The notes under the pieces are model-generated. The model was not told the origin of the DNA. It saw only the letters and a program-made list of their open reading frames with translations, and ran no database searches. Below are positions 10,445 to 23,500 of a stretch of 64,000 nucleotides of DNA, piece by piece; position 1 is the first letter of the stretch; the number at the start of each line of letters is the position of its first letter. The DNA comes from Enoplolaimus lenunculus (lineage: Eukaryota; Nematoda; Enoplea; Enoplida; Thoracostomopsidae). Made by a program: the position numbers and the translations under genes. Location of the stretch: positions 1-64,000 of the forward strand of contig JASANG010002097.1 of the NCBI GenBank assembly GCA_030248215.1, given 5' to 3'.

Positions 10445-11689
10445 CTGCTGTGTAAGCGTTTTATAAAATGCCAAGCACGAAACCGCTGTATTCTAGGCCG
10501 TGGTCCAGATCAACAATTTGGTTCAGCTAGTAAATGGGCTAGACACAAACATTAATTATTCTGCTTTAAGCCCCACATAAAGTCATAACAAAATCCTGTT
10601 TTATCTTCGTAATCAGATTCAGATTAGCTTCGCGTATACGTCAGTATATTATTATGAAAAATTACTGCTAAATTTTGTGCGAAAAAAATCTTGGTTTTAA
10701 AAGCCAAGGCTGAATGTTTTTTAAATAAGACGCAGGCAAAGTCTACGAATTTTAGAGGATTTTTCTACAATAGCGGTTTAACGCTTCAATAAAAGTAAAA
10801 CGTTTCAGATTAACCATGTTTGACGAAAAATGCTGAAAAATTTCGCATGGTGCGTAATATTTCAAATTATAATTGTTCAAAACTTGTTTTTCGGGAGCAT
10901 TCATTTTACACTACCCACTGCCTGTTGCGGTACAATATCCGTAGTTTTAGTTTCCAGTTGAGTTCCGTTTACAGTGTTTTGTAATTCCTGTTGAACCCTG
11001 CTTAAATGTATACCATACGCTTCTTTCCCACATGAAAATAATGGTAACAAATTTTGATTTTAAGCCGCGTAATGTAAACATATGGGTCAGTGTTTATTGT
11101 ATATGCTGCTCGTTTTTGCATTACTTTCATATACCCAGCTACTAAGACACAACCTTCAGTTAATAAAAATTTCTAAACAGGGTGCTAACCGCAAATTTCA
11201 ATTCGTTCGGTAAAAAACACACTAACGTAATTATCTATGTAGGACAACAGATTTACCCAAAAGATATATTATCTTTGACGTTAAAATGAAAAAATTCCCC
11301 ACACTCTCAAGTCCTTATTCTGATTGCCTATGTCTCAAATGTAAACGGGCACCTTTGTAGTTAACAAAAAGCTTAATGCAGGGGGCTCGGGGCGGCAGCC
11401 CTCCATCCTACTTTGTGTCCTCTCAAATTGCAGTGAGTGCAGGGAGCGGAAGCTCCGTGAAAAACATAACGCAAGATTGACGAAAAATTTTTGCACCAGA
11501 AACTAGTTTTTAAAACAGGAAAACGAAATATTTTTAAGTTACAAGTGAAAAAGTTCGCCCCACACAACATTTCTGTAGTAGCGAGGGGAAGGGGAAGCAC
11601 GAGAGTGCCGATGAAACGTATGTACGTAAGTTACGTCTCTGCAAATCCAATAATTATCTCAGAGACGCTAACCATGCGAGCTTACTTAC
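10445..11689. other. Intron-like region between RhoGAP exons; missing domain middle not found
   Basis: I looked on the minus strand for the expected RhoGAP centre (Leu-Arg-Glu-Leu-Pro-like motif) and saw none. One acceptor-like tttaagcag near 11005 is followed by an open run (VQQELQNTVNGTQLETK...) ending at a TGA, but it has no RhoGAP resemblance. No repeat family was recognised. Confidence 0.4.
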
Positions 11690-11810
11690 AAGCAAACGAA
11701 TGTGTATCAGTTACAGCCAGTTCGCTCGGATCAACCAAATATTCACCCGCATCAAACGCTGCTTTTAACCGGTTTACTTTGATTTTATTGCCCGGAACAC
11801 GAAACATGCC
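11690..11810 (-). CDS. BAR-RhoGAP exon 10: arginine-finger segment
   Basis: Acceptor caattttcag and donor gtaagt. Encodes residues 267-306, GMFRVPGNKIKVNRLKAAFD then AGEYLVDPSELAVTDTHSFA, ending in phase 1. GMFR is the RhoGAP arginine-finger motif; DTHSFA corresponds to the family's DPHAVAG. Confidence 0.88.
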
Positions 11811-14539
11811 CTGAAAATTGCAATCAAAAACTTTGGCTTTTGATTGCCAAAGCTAAAAAAATGACGGTGTCATACAGGTCGATTTAGACGAGGAAATAGA
11901 AAGTTCAACCAAGAAAGTACGCAAGCATATCTAAAACATAGTACACATGCGTATGTATGTACCTTTTCAAAATTTCGAATTTGGAACATCAGAGTGCGGT
12001 AGAGGAATTGCTTTCCGGTTACAATTCCGATGCAAATCAAATTCCTATTGTACGATATACACGGAATCGGAATTTTACAATTTTGTACCAATGAAATACA
12101 TGGCAGATTATTTTACAACATATACAACGTCTATTCCTTACTTAAAACTACTTCCTGATAATTTTGGCTTGACACTGCTTGATTGAATTTAGCGAACGAG
12201 ATGTGATTAACAGTAAAAAAAATTTCATTATAAAGTCGCATAATTCAACTTCCGGTTTCTTTATCCACAATTTTTGCCCTTACCAAAGTCAATACCATAT
12301 AGCGATAGTTAGCACAACAGTACAGGAATGTCTATAGGTTGAAATTGGGCGAAAATGGTAAGAAAAAGATACCAGGTTACTGGAATGCAAGCTTCCAGTA
12401 ATCAAATCTGGCCAACACTAATCAAGAGTCTGACCTCTAGAATATAGTGAGACCGGCGGACTTGAAACTCACGCGCAGGATTAGCATTTCGGATTGCGCT
12501 TAGGATTAGTGTTATATTTCGGCTTACGCTAAGGTCTAGGATTTGGCTTAGTGGGCAAGCCCATATAGCTAACATCGGTCACAAACCTGATCACGCAATC
12601 CGTATTCAGCGAGGACGCAACAGCAAATTTCAATTACTAATGCAATGTTTCGCTCATTTTCACGCAAGTGATCATCCAGTGAACAGCCGAAAATTGGTTT
12701 GCGTCCATGTTTAACTGTAACACAAAAACGTATACCTTATCATACAATCAGACCCTGTTAATTCTAAGGACCTGCCCATTGAAAAACAACTTAGAGACTG
12801 TGAAGCTTTGGCTTAGGATTGAAATTAAATTTATATTTTGACACAATGCTTATGTTTACACTTAGTTTAGGCTTATGCTCAGACTTAGTTGGCAGGCACT
12901 TATAAGATTAACTTGTACCATGTAAGTCTACTAGTTCCAGACAAACATCGTGATTATAACGACTTGTTCAAAATACACACTTGGTCTCAGCTGTACACAC
13001 TGTTTTTTATAAACTGACAATAGAACCCGTTGGTTAGATAACAGCGTAAAATAGCTGGTCCATTGCAATCTTGAGGTACGACTGACCAACGCCCAACATT
13101 CATTAGTGTACATAAAATAAGTAGAAGAATACGATATAATAATCTCTCTAATTTTCTGGGAAAAACTAGCTAGAGTTCGGGAAATGTCACTGATTATAAT
13201 TTTTGGTGAAAATTTTTTTACTTCACATATGATGGAGGTTCAAGTTAAAACGATTACACTGAATATCTGCTCACCGATCTTGCTTTCGACTTTTGGCAAG
13301 AAATTATCAATTGCTTCGAGAGCAGCTATGTAAGATTCTTTTCTTGCAGTTAGCAGCTAAAATACAAACATTAAATATAAAAAATCTAATAGTCAATGAA
13401 TAAGGTGGGTTACTACAAACCCACTTTCACAGAGTTCAATTTAAAATTTATAATTTGAATCATTGAAACGAAATGTTCAAGATTACTACTGTACCGTAAC
13501 TGCATATTTACTACCCATAGAATACATATTGTTATTTATTGTTATTCGAAGAACGCGAGTTATATACCCAACTCCTGCCATGGCGAATCCTCCTTATAAC
13601 CTTAAATCTAGGTTTAAATCCCTGTGTTATCAAAACGTAGGAATATTTATATTTAACACTTAGCAGGTGCATAACTACAAAGCTCCGTTTTCAAGTACTT
13701 ACTGTTTTAAATAAAGAGGCCATTTCGATTTCTTTTGCAGCCAACGTGTAGATTTCACAAGCAACAATATCCTAAAAAAGTTAAGCAATAACATAATACT
13801 AACCGAATAGTACTATATTAAACGATGCAAAGCATATGCGGTGCAAATGTGTGTCGCTAATTAGGGTAAGGCAATACTAAATTTGCCGTGCGATGCCAGA
13901 CAGAGCTACAAATCAAAAAGTTTTGTTAACATGATATACAGTATCATGCGTCAATATTCACAAAATAGCCAAAATGTATAGTGCTACCCTAAATCTACAG
14001 ACATAATTAATAGGACGCAGAATATGTATACCGGATATTGGAACCGAATACCAATGTCGATTTTTGCCAGATATAAGACTGGAACCGAATATCCGTCCCC
14101 TAAGTGACTTAGCTCGGTCACAAAGTTACGCTCACCCAGAATGCCGTGGCGTAAAAAAATCATCCTAAACCTTACAGTCTGATAATCAATTTTCATCGAT
14201 GTTGTAACTTTTTCTTCATCGAATGCGGACAATCTATCACTATTCATATTGCTAACGTCTGTTGCAGCAAGCCTATAGAAATATACAAAATGTACGTTTA
14301 TAGGTGTAAGTTAATGCCGTTAATATTTCCCGTCAACAAAATTCCATATGATTCGCAGTTGTTTTCTGAGGTTTCATGGTTCCTGAAAACAGTCGTTACT
14401 TTTCTTTCTTGCCAAGCTTCAGGATTGCGCTATACTTAATTGTGTCGCACGGCACAGCGAGTTTCATAAAACTTTTTTGACATGGCGCGCGGCCCCGCTT
14501 GGCGAATACAGCGCCAGTTTAACAACGCTGAAAAGATGC

Positions 14540-14594
<55 letters not shown>

Positions 14595-17500
14595 GAATAA
14601 TAATAATAATAATAATAATTATATTATTATTATTATTCTTATTACTATTATAATGATTAAAATATCTAAACATCAATATATTTGTGTCTGTACAGTAAAT
14701 CGCTGCCAAAGGCTATCACACATTCATACTTTTTTACATCATAAAATAAAATAGATGAACTAATCACTAACTTTTGCGAATCATTATGCAAACGCTTCAA
14801 CTCCATGTTGGCTTCTCTAATCCTTTCAATATGGCCCTATATACAATAATGAAGTGTTTAAAGAACTTTCCAAGAAGTATACTTTGAAGAGAAATTGTAA
14901 CTAATTATTTTTATCATTTAGCTACATATTCTGATGTTTCGCCATAAATGCTTTTAAAAAGAGTTGATAATCGCTATTTGACAAGAGTGTGGCACTAGGC
15001 CCATTCTGTGTACAAAAGAATGTACCCAGCACGCGTTGCGTTTTTGCCATTCCCTCCTTTATTTAGAGCGGATATAATCGGTGCGAACCATGACACTTTC
15101 TTTATGCTGCATAAAAGATGCTCTGCATATAGTTTAATTTAGGGTAGAGGGGGTCAGCCAAAAACGCTACAGCCGGTGGTACATTTTCACTCTTGTAACT
15201 ATTGCTTTTACTGTTTTACTTATACTTTGTAAAATCATTAACAATTCTGGGTTTCGCTAATGACGGAAAGGGGCTCCACCCGAATTCGAGCTTCCCACAC
15301 ACCGTATTTTCCCTTCACTTTTTTCCACCTTCTGCAAACACAAAAACTATTTACAATTTTCAAATCTTTTCAAATTTACACCAGTTTTAACGTAGCAAAT
15401 GAATAAGGTCGAAGGAAACAACCCAAATCCGAAAAGATTTAGCAATGATGCAATGCGCAAAAACATAAATTCCAGGGCGCAAAAAATCTACCTCAGCTCT
15501 CCCTACAATTGGCTTCTCCCTAGCTGCAAAACGGTAGGTCAGAATTTACCCACCACTCGCCTGAGGCCTAGGGAAGCCCAGTAATTTTAATAACACATGA
15601 CGCGACTTGCATTTGGCAACAAACACAATAAATTGTTTAACTCAAGCGGTACTTGCAGTTCTGATTTCCTAGAGCACCGGCGATTATTACAGATTCAATT
15701 CTGGTACTGGAAGGAAATAGCAACCCTATTTAATGTGAATTCTGTTTAAATTATAAATTTCGGTTGAATGTAGAGTTGCAACATTTTAAAATATATCGGG
15801 TGCGGAAATTTAATTGTGTAAACCCATACCAGAACCCTGAATTTTCAAAGTGAAAACCGTCCCCGGATCCGGATGTAACTCTACTCACCTTGGAAGATTT
15901 CTGCAACTGATCGAGTAATTGTTTTTCTTTTCGTTCAACCTGCTCTTGCTGGCTGACAATACTGCTAACAGCAAGTCCATAGTCATGCGCTAAACTGCTA
16001 AATAAAAACAAAACAAACAATTAGGCCCATGTAAACAACAGGGCCTGCGTACTAAACACAAGCATAAACCTAACCTTAACTTACGTCTAAACACAATCTA
16101 AATCCTAAGTTTATGCCTTAGCTTCTCAGAATCTAAGTCTTCCTGTTCTCCTGCCTCACAGTAGGCACGCGCCCGAATTCTTTACATGGGCCAAATTTGT
16201 ATTGTAGATACATGGACTCAAAATCGATTCAACGCATTGGTGCAGCCAAGATTCTAGAAGACGTGTTACGTTCTACTAAATTTTTGAAAACGGGTTTCTG
16301 GGTTACCAACTGAAAACTTTACTAAGATGGACAGATCAAAAAATTAGGGTTGACCTCTAAAACGTATTTCATTTAAATACAAGTAATCTTCTAAATTGGC
16401 ACCTTCTCTGCACCGTCAAGAAACAACGAAGTATAAACTTTCTGTATTTCGTCTTGTCAATTGCTCTCCTTCTCGCAGAAAACAAAATCAAGACATAGGA
16501 GCATTCTACTCACTTACCGCAGCAAACTGTTGTTGTCAGAGGCCTTCGTTAATTCGTCTAGAGATCTCTACAACAAAACAAAGAGCTGAGTTGTGCATAT
16601 CATCCAACAAAACTTGACTATTGCGTCTCTTCATCGTGTGAAAAGATATAAAAGTATAGATGCACCTATACACTTTACACACCGGGTTAAGCATAATCCT
16701 AGACCTAAGTTATGCCGAAGTGTTGTGTTTTTGCCGACCACACCCGAATTATTGAGGATGTACAGTTCACCGATTGTCAACATTTTACACAAGCTATACT
16801 GCGTCATGCTTACAGCAATATCTGTCCCCGGAACGGAATGTGATAAAACCGAAAATGCAACCCATGCTTGTACATTTTGCACCAAACAAATTTAAATTAG
16901 TTTTGTACTCTTGTCAAAAAAACACTGATGATCGACTTTTGGTTAAATCAATTATCCCGCGCCACACATTTTTCAGTACTGCAGCTTTTAACATATAAAC
17001 ATTTAACATACGGTAATTTCACAGATAGCAATTATTAACACATACAGTGTAGAATTACCACTTTAACGCTAGCTAGTATCTACTAACTTTTTCTCTTTTC
17101 TTAGCCCAAACGCAGTCAGCCAAGCATTTTTCAACATTTTGCAATAACGACGGAATAATCTTCACCCGAGTATATTTCTCGTCCAATTTTGAATCCAACG
17201 AAGGTTCTGATTTTTCAAACCTATAACCAACATAACATGCTATAACTTGATCTGTCAAACCAAAACTCGGACCAATTGAAGTTTCCCTTTCATGAAAAAT
17301 TTATAACATCAAGTATCACCGTATCACCTTATAAGGCCCTCAATGATACTAACAAGTCCCAAATATAATGAGAGGAAAAACCACAGTAGTATCAAGACCC
17401 GCCACTTTTATTCAAGACAAAAATAGGTAGTCTAGAGAGTATAGAATATACACTGTTGAAGGAACTCGTTCGTTAGATATGTAATTTGAGTAAACAAACA

Positions 17501-20500
17501 GATATATAAATATTATATACCGTACGCCAAACTGTTATTAATTGATTTAGAATCATTTCTTTACAGCCTCACCCCATATGTAATACTACATTTTGATTGC
17601 GGTGTACAAGAAAAGCTACCACATCAGAAATATTTCAAACTAAGTCACCTTGTAAAGCTTTTGACCACAGACGGCATACTGGATAGGAACCGATCCATAC
17701 GTAGTCAATTATGTTATATACGCAAAAGGATGTGTTTAACCTCGCAAATAGTGTTTTTGTGTAAAAATTGGTTAAATTGTTAATCAAAAGAATCAAAAGC
17801 CTGAGCCTAAGCTTTAATTAACATGTGAAAAGGAAAGTGTCCAATAGCCAATTATGTATCTTTATGTCAACAAATAAATTATTTTTATTTCCATTGCATG
17901 AAATTTCGCATTGAGTTTTTGGTTTCATTACGAACAAGAAACGTTTGAAATTGTAGGGCGCAGTTTTGTTCCTAGCAAGAAAGTTAAATACAAGCAGATT
18001 GTATTGTTGAGCAGTTTTTCAATGCTGAACAAAAGAAAAAATCTGGACTCTCCCTCGCAGAGGATAGCCCCCCCACAACCTAGTACCGTTCCCAGTTTTG
18101 TTATTAGTGGGGGCATCATAAAACCTCAATGTTTTGCTAAATAATACTTTAACAATTTTTATAACCAAAGAACTTAGAATTTAACTCGGATACATCACTT
18201 CAGATAGCTTTAGCAGCAACATATGATTTTAAAAGATTCTATAAGTGAATATTGCATATATTAGAGTTCCCCGGGGCCAGGATTTTTAACGGGGCCACAT
18301 GGGCAGAAACCAAGGCCCCAGTGCCCACAATATGCTAATTAGAGTATAGCTAATTAATTTTACGCCGTGCAATTTATAAACGCTATGCTTAAATTTCCTA
18401 TATCCGTAAACCAATAGCGCACAAAAGCTAATAAAATGATTATTCAAGCTAACATGCTAATTATTTAGTAGTTAGCTAGCCATTTATTTATACTTACGGT
18501 TTATAACGAGTTTATTCAGATTCGTCGCTCCCAAAAACCCTTTAGTACGCACTGAAATCAAGTCGCTTTATCATCCTAATTGAGCGAAGCAAAAATCCGA
18601 GCGAAGCTGGGAGTTTCGCGAAGTGTTTTATATTTTGTGCTCTGGTGTCGAAAGGCGGACGTCCGTCTGTCCGTAAGCCCGTCCGAAAAGAATCTCAGGA
18701 ACCGCTGAACCGATTTTGATAAACTTTTTTGGTTAAAAAGACTGTTATCCTGGGGTGTTAACCTCGCATTGATGTTTAAAAAATTTAAATTCGTTTATTA
18801 GCTACAGGATAATTTGCATAATTGGTTAAGCCTAAATTGTGACTTTTGAAGATATTTCACTAATTCTTAGGGTTACACGCAATCTAATTTGAGCAATAAA
18901 GGGCTTTTTGGTGCGAGGAATCTAAATTGTCTACAAACCCTTAAAACCGATAATTGAATAGTTAGCTAATAGCTAATTTGCATAGTAGCATATTTGATTA
19001 TCCTAAATTAGAACTTTTTACAATATTTCACTATTTTATTAGGGTTACAAGCAATCTAATTTCAGCAATAAAGGGTTTTTGGGTACGAGGAATCTGAATC
19101 AATAAATTGTCAACAAACCTTCAAAACCGATAATTTAATGTTAGCTAATAGTTAATTTGCATATTAGCATATTTGATAAGTCTAACTTAGGGTTTTTTGC
19201 AATGTTTCACTAATGTTTATGGTTTCTGGAGAATTTTTGGATGCGAGGAATTTGAATAATTTGTTCAGAAACCTTTAAAACCGATAAATGTACGTATTGT
19301 TAGCTAATAACCAGGGTGCAACCGGAATTACAATTTACCGGAACCGGAACCGGAATTTGAAAATTTTACCGGAACCGGAAAATGAAAAATGCATTTCACC
19401 AAAAATTTCATTTTAATCGTATTTTTTGCTCTATTATTCGTGAAACAACCTTAGTCGAACACAGGTATTTATTTTATTTGTTGTATTTTAGATTTTCGTC
19501 GTCGACTGAAGTGAAATCCACCATCAACGGCTTATATTCTGAGTACAAGTGGCTTTCAAAAGAGATTCTTAAACGGCCAAATTATAACACCGGAATTTTT
19601 AAATCCGGTAAAAATTTACCGGAACCGGAACCGGAAGGTGAAAAAATGCCGGAACCGGAACCGGAATTCCGGTTGCACCCTGTAATAACTAATTCGCATA
19701 TTAGCTTAATTGCTTAAGTGTGTTCAAGCTTCCCTCAATACATATAGTCCCACTACGACTGGTAATCATTGTAATATACAGTCCTAATTCAGGTTTAACT
19801 AAATAAGCTGATATGTTTCACTAAACTTGGTGATGAAATCGCAGAAAATTCGCTAACGCCACTTCTTGACAAGTTTTTTAAAAAGTGCAACAGTAATTCG
19901 GTGATGAAAATTATTTCCAATTCCGGTTCCTGTTCCGGTTCCTACTAAGAACTGCAATTCCTGTTCCTGTTTCGGTAAAACTGTGTTCCTGTTGGAACCC
20001 TGATTAGTAACTAACTTCTCATTTATAGGTTTTAGAGGTTTATAAACAATTTATTCAGATTCCTCGCAGACAGAAACCTTTCAGTACTTAAACCAGTCGT
20101 AGTGGAAGCTTTAATGAAATAATGTGAAAAGTCCTAATTTAGGTTTGGCTAATTATGGAAATTAGCCTGTAGATATAAAACAACATAGAAGTTTAAAACC
20201 CCAAAACATAAAACACTTCGTAAAACTCCGAACTTCGCTCAATAAAGTATTAAAAAGTACATATATACCTATACAACGTATAAAAATGTCCCCATGTGGA
20301 ACCTCGGGGAATCCCCTTCTCTACAAAAATGGGGAGGGGGAAACCAGCCAAAGGACAGATTTTCAACTCAGGAAATATATATACTTACTATTACCAAGAG
20401 TGGATGATCACTCCATATAACAAGAGTGTGCAACTGGGTACATTCTGTGTGTTAAAGAATGTACCAGCATGCGTTGCATTTTTGTTCGACACCCTCAATC

Positions 20501-23500
20501 AGGGGGGGGGTTTAAGCAAGATATTAACAATATGCTTCAGTACACCTGCCCCCACCTTAAACAAGGGAGTTACAATTTCCTCCTTTACTACGATATAAAA
20601 CTGCATAAAGACCCCCTAAACAAGGGGGGCTAGGCCAAAAACGCAACGCGTGCCGGGTACATTCTTTAATACACAGAATGTACCCAGTTGCACACCCTTG
20701 TTATAAATAGTGATCATCCACTCTTGTTACTACTAAGCATTACACCAGTCGCAGTGGGACTACATATATTGAGCAAAGCTCGAACACACTTAAGCAGTTA
20801 AGCTAATATGCAAATTATTTATTAGCTAAGTATTTATTTATTGGATTTGCAGATTTGTAAACAATTTATTCAGATTCCTCGCACTCAAAAACCCTAAAGT
20901 AACCCTAATAATTTGAGAACTAATTAAAAAAGCCATCGGTTTTGAAGGTTTATAGACAATTTATTCACATTCCTCGCACGCAAAAACCCATTATTACTTA
21001 AATTAGATTGCTTGTAACCCTAATAATTAGTGAAATATTGCAAAAATGCCTAATTTAGGCTTATCAATTATGCTTATATGCAAATTATCTATTATCTAAC
21101 TACTCAATTATCGGTTTTAGACGTTTGTAAACAATTTTTTCAGATTCCTCGCAGCCAAAAACCTCAGTAAACTCTAATAATTATTGAAATAATATAAAAA
21201 GCCCTAATTTTGTCTTGTCAATTAAACTAATATGCAAATTAGCTATTAGATAACTATTCAATTATCAGTGTTCGAGGTTAGTAAACATTCAATCAAATTC
21301 CTGGCACCCAAAAACCTTCATAAAACCCTAACAATTATGGAAATCATTTAAAAAGTCCTTGTTTTGTCATGTCAATAAAGTTAATATGCAGATTAGCTAT
21401 TAGCTAACTATTCAATTATCGGTTTTGAAGGTTTGTAAACAATTTATTTACATTCCTTGCACCTAAAAACCCTATAGTGCTGAAATTGGATTGCTTTTAA
21501 TCTTAATAATTAGTGAAATATTCCAAAAAGTCCTAATTTAGGCTCATAAACTATGTTAATATGCAAATTATCTATAGGGTGTTTCAGAAGTATCTACCGA
21601 CACTTTGTCAATGAATATCTTCTGGCGTAATATTTCACAATGGTTGTTTATCGCTGTTTTTAATATTTCAGGTTATTATAAATATATACTGTTTATACCA
21701 TGAATTCCCCACAACGATCTCTCCCTGAAAAAATCTGTGTTGTAAAACTTTACTATAAATACGGAAATTATGCAGAAGTCTCACACCAGTGGGAAAATCA
21801 TTTCGACTTAATACCTCCTACTCGCAAGACGATGTCTGATATTATTTCCCGATTCGAGAACACTGGTAGTGTAGCGGAACGGCTGAGGCCGGGTCGTCCA
21901 ACGTCTGCCACAAGTGGGGACCAGAAAGCTCCATTAAGCGCTGCGGTATCCAGGAGCCCCCAGAAGTCAACTCGAAGGGTTTCTCTCCAGCTAGGTATTC
22001 CTCATACTTCCGTTTGGCGCCTTTACAAGGAGCTTGCCTTGAACCCTTTCGGCACCGTCTTATCCATGAACTCTGTGATGAAGAGACCAGTTCTATCAGA
22101 CATTTATGGACGTGGTGGAAAGCAGTGAGTTGAACCTTGATCGCATTTTGTGGACCGACGAGGCAGTTTTCAAGCTCAATGGTCATGTTAATCGCCATAA
22201 TTATGTTTATTGGTCTGAAGACAATCCACATGTCACGATTAACAAAGAGGTCAATACACCTGGAGTCTGTGTCTGGGCCGAAATTTGTTCACAAGGCATC
22301 GTTGGTCCACTCTTTTTTGACGGAAATGTCAATAAAACCAGCTATTTGGAACTTTTATCTCTGAGTGTCTATCCGCAAATCGCAACCGAGGACCTTGTTT
22401 TCAAGCATGACGGAGCCCCAGCTCACTACGCTACCGAAGTTCGCGCTTGGCTGGATGAAAGGTTCCCGAATCGATGGATCGGCCACAGAGATGCCATCGA
22501 GTGGCCAGCTAGGTCACCAGACTTAACTCCGCCTGACTTTTTTCTTTGAAGTGTTGTGAAAGAAGATGTTTATGGAAGTAGGGCGAAGGACCCTCAAGAA
22601 TTGATGGACAGAATAAAATCAGCGTTTTCCAAAATTCCAGTGGACTTATGCGCCAAAGTTTGCCGATCTGTACCATCCCGACTGGAGAAATGCATTCAGC
22701 TTGGCAGTGCACAGACGGAGCTGTTCTGAGATCTCTTGTCGTAATGTAAGTAAACTTTTACTACTTGTCTATAATTATATATACAAAAAACTGGCGAGCT
22801 ACCTCTGCCCAGTCAACCGATAGTTAGCATCAAACAGTGGGTAGTTATATACTTCTGAAACACCCGGTATTAACTAACTACTCAATTATCGGCTTTGGAG
22901 GTTTGTAAACAATTTATTCAAATTTCTCGCACCTAAAAACCTTTAGTGCTGAAATTATATTGCTTTATTCCTCGTACTCAACAACTCTTTAATGCTGAAA
23001 TTAGATTGCTTCTAACTGTAATAATTAGTGAAATAATGTAGAATGTACTAATTTAGGCTTAATAAATTATGCAAATTGGCCTGTAGCTAATTAACGGCTT
23101 AAAATTTTAAAACCCCAATGAGAGGTTAACACCTCAGAATAATTGGCTTTCAAACTGAAAAGGTTTATCAAAATCGGTTCAGCCGTTCTTGAGATACTTT
23201 TCGGACGGACAGACGGACGGAGGGACGGACATCCACCTTTCGACGCCAGAGTACAAAACATAAAACGCTTCGCAAAACTCCGAGCTTCGCTCAATAACCT
23301 AATACTTTCGCTTAAATACTTGCGCTGCGTACATAAATCATTCCATTACAGTGCACTATTCGAAGTTCGGCAGCTTCTAAAAATCACCAAGTTTTGTCGG
23401 TAGACATATATGTATGTACTAAAAATGCAGCTGCATCTCAGTCTTAATGCCTAAGCTAAACGCAATTAAAAAATAAAATGGTACACTAAAACCTGTAACA

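Larger units (their letters stand above)
18579..23296. repeat. Nested block of inverted repeats with TGAGCGAAGC ends
   Basis: The left end TTGAGCGAAGC...CGAAGTGTTTTAT and the GTCCGTCTGTCCGT...AACCGCTGAACCGATTTTGA motif (18590-18720) return inverted at 23160-23296. A second right-hand end of the same type lies at about 20215-20255, so at least two related elements are joined. Inside, ~180-bp modules (ATTCCTCGCACCCAAAAACC, ATATGCAAATTAGCTATTAG) occur in one orientation up to ~19300 and mainly the opposite from ~20800. Later insertions are the hAT-like MITE at 19312, the MITE at 20395 and the mariner-type element at 21575. Confidence 0.7.

Noticed and set aside
14464-14754. Poly-Asn and poly-Ile frames
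   Set aside because: Produced by the (AAT)n/(ATT)n microsatellite.
18579-18780. GTCCGTCTGTCCGTAAG string considered as a CRISPR-like or direct repeat
   Set aside because: It is part of an inverted, dispersed eukaryotic repeat end; there are no regular spacers.
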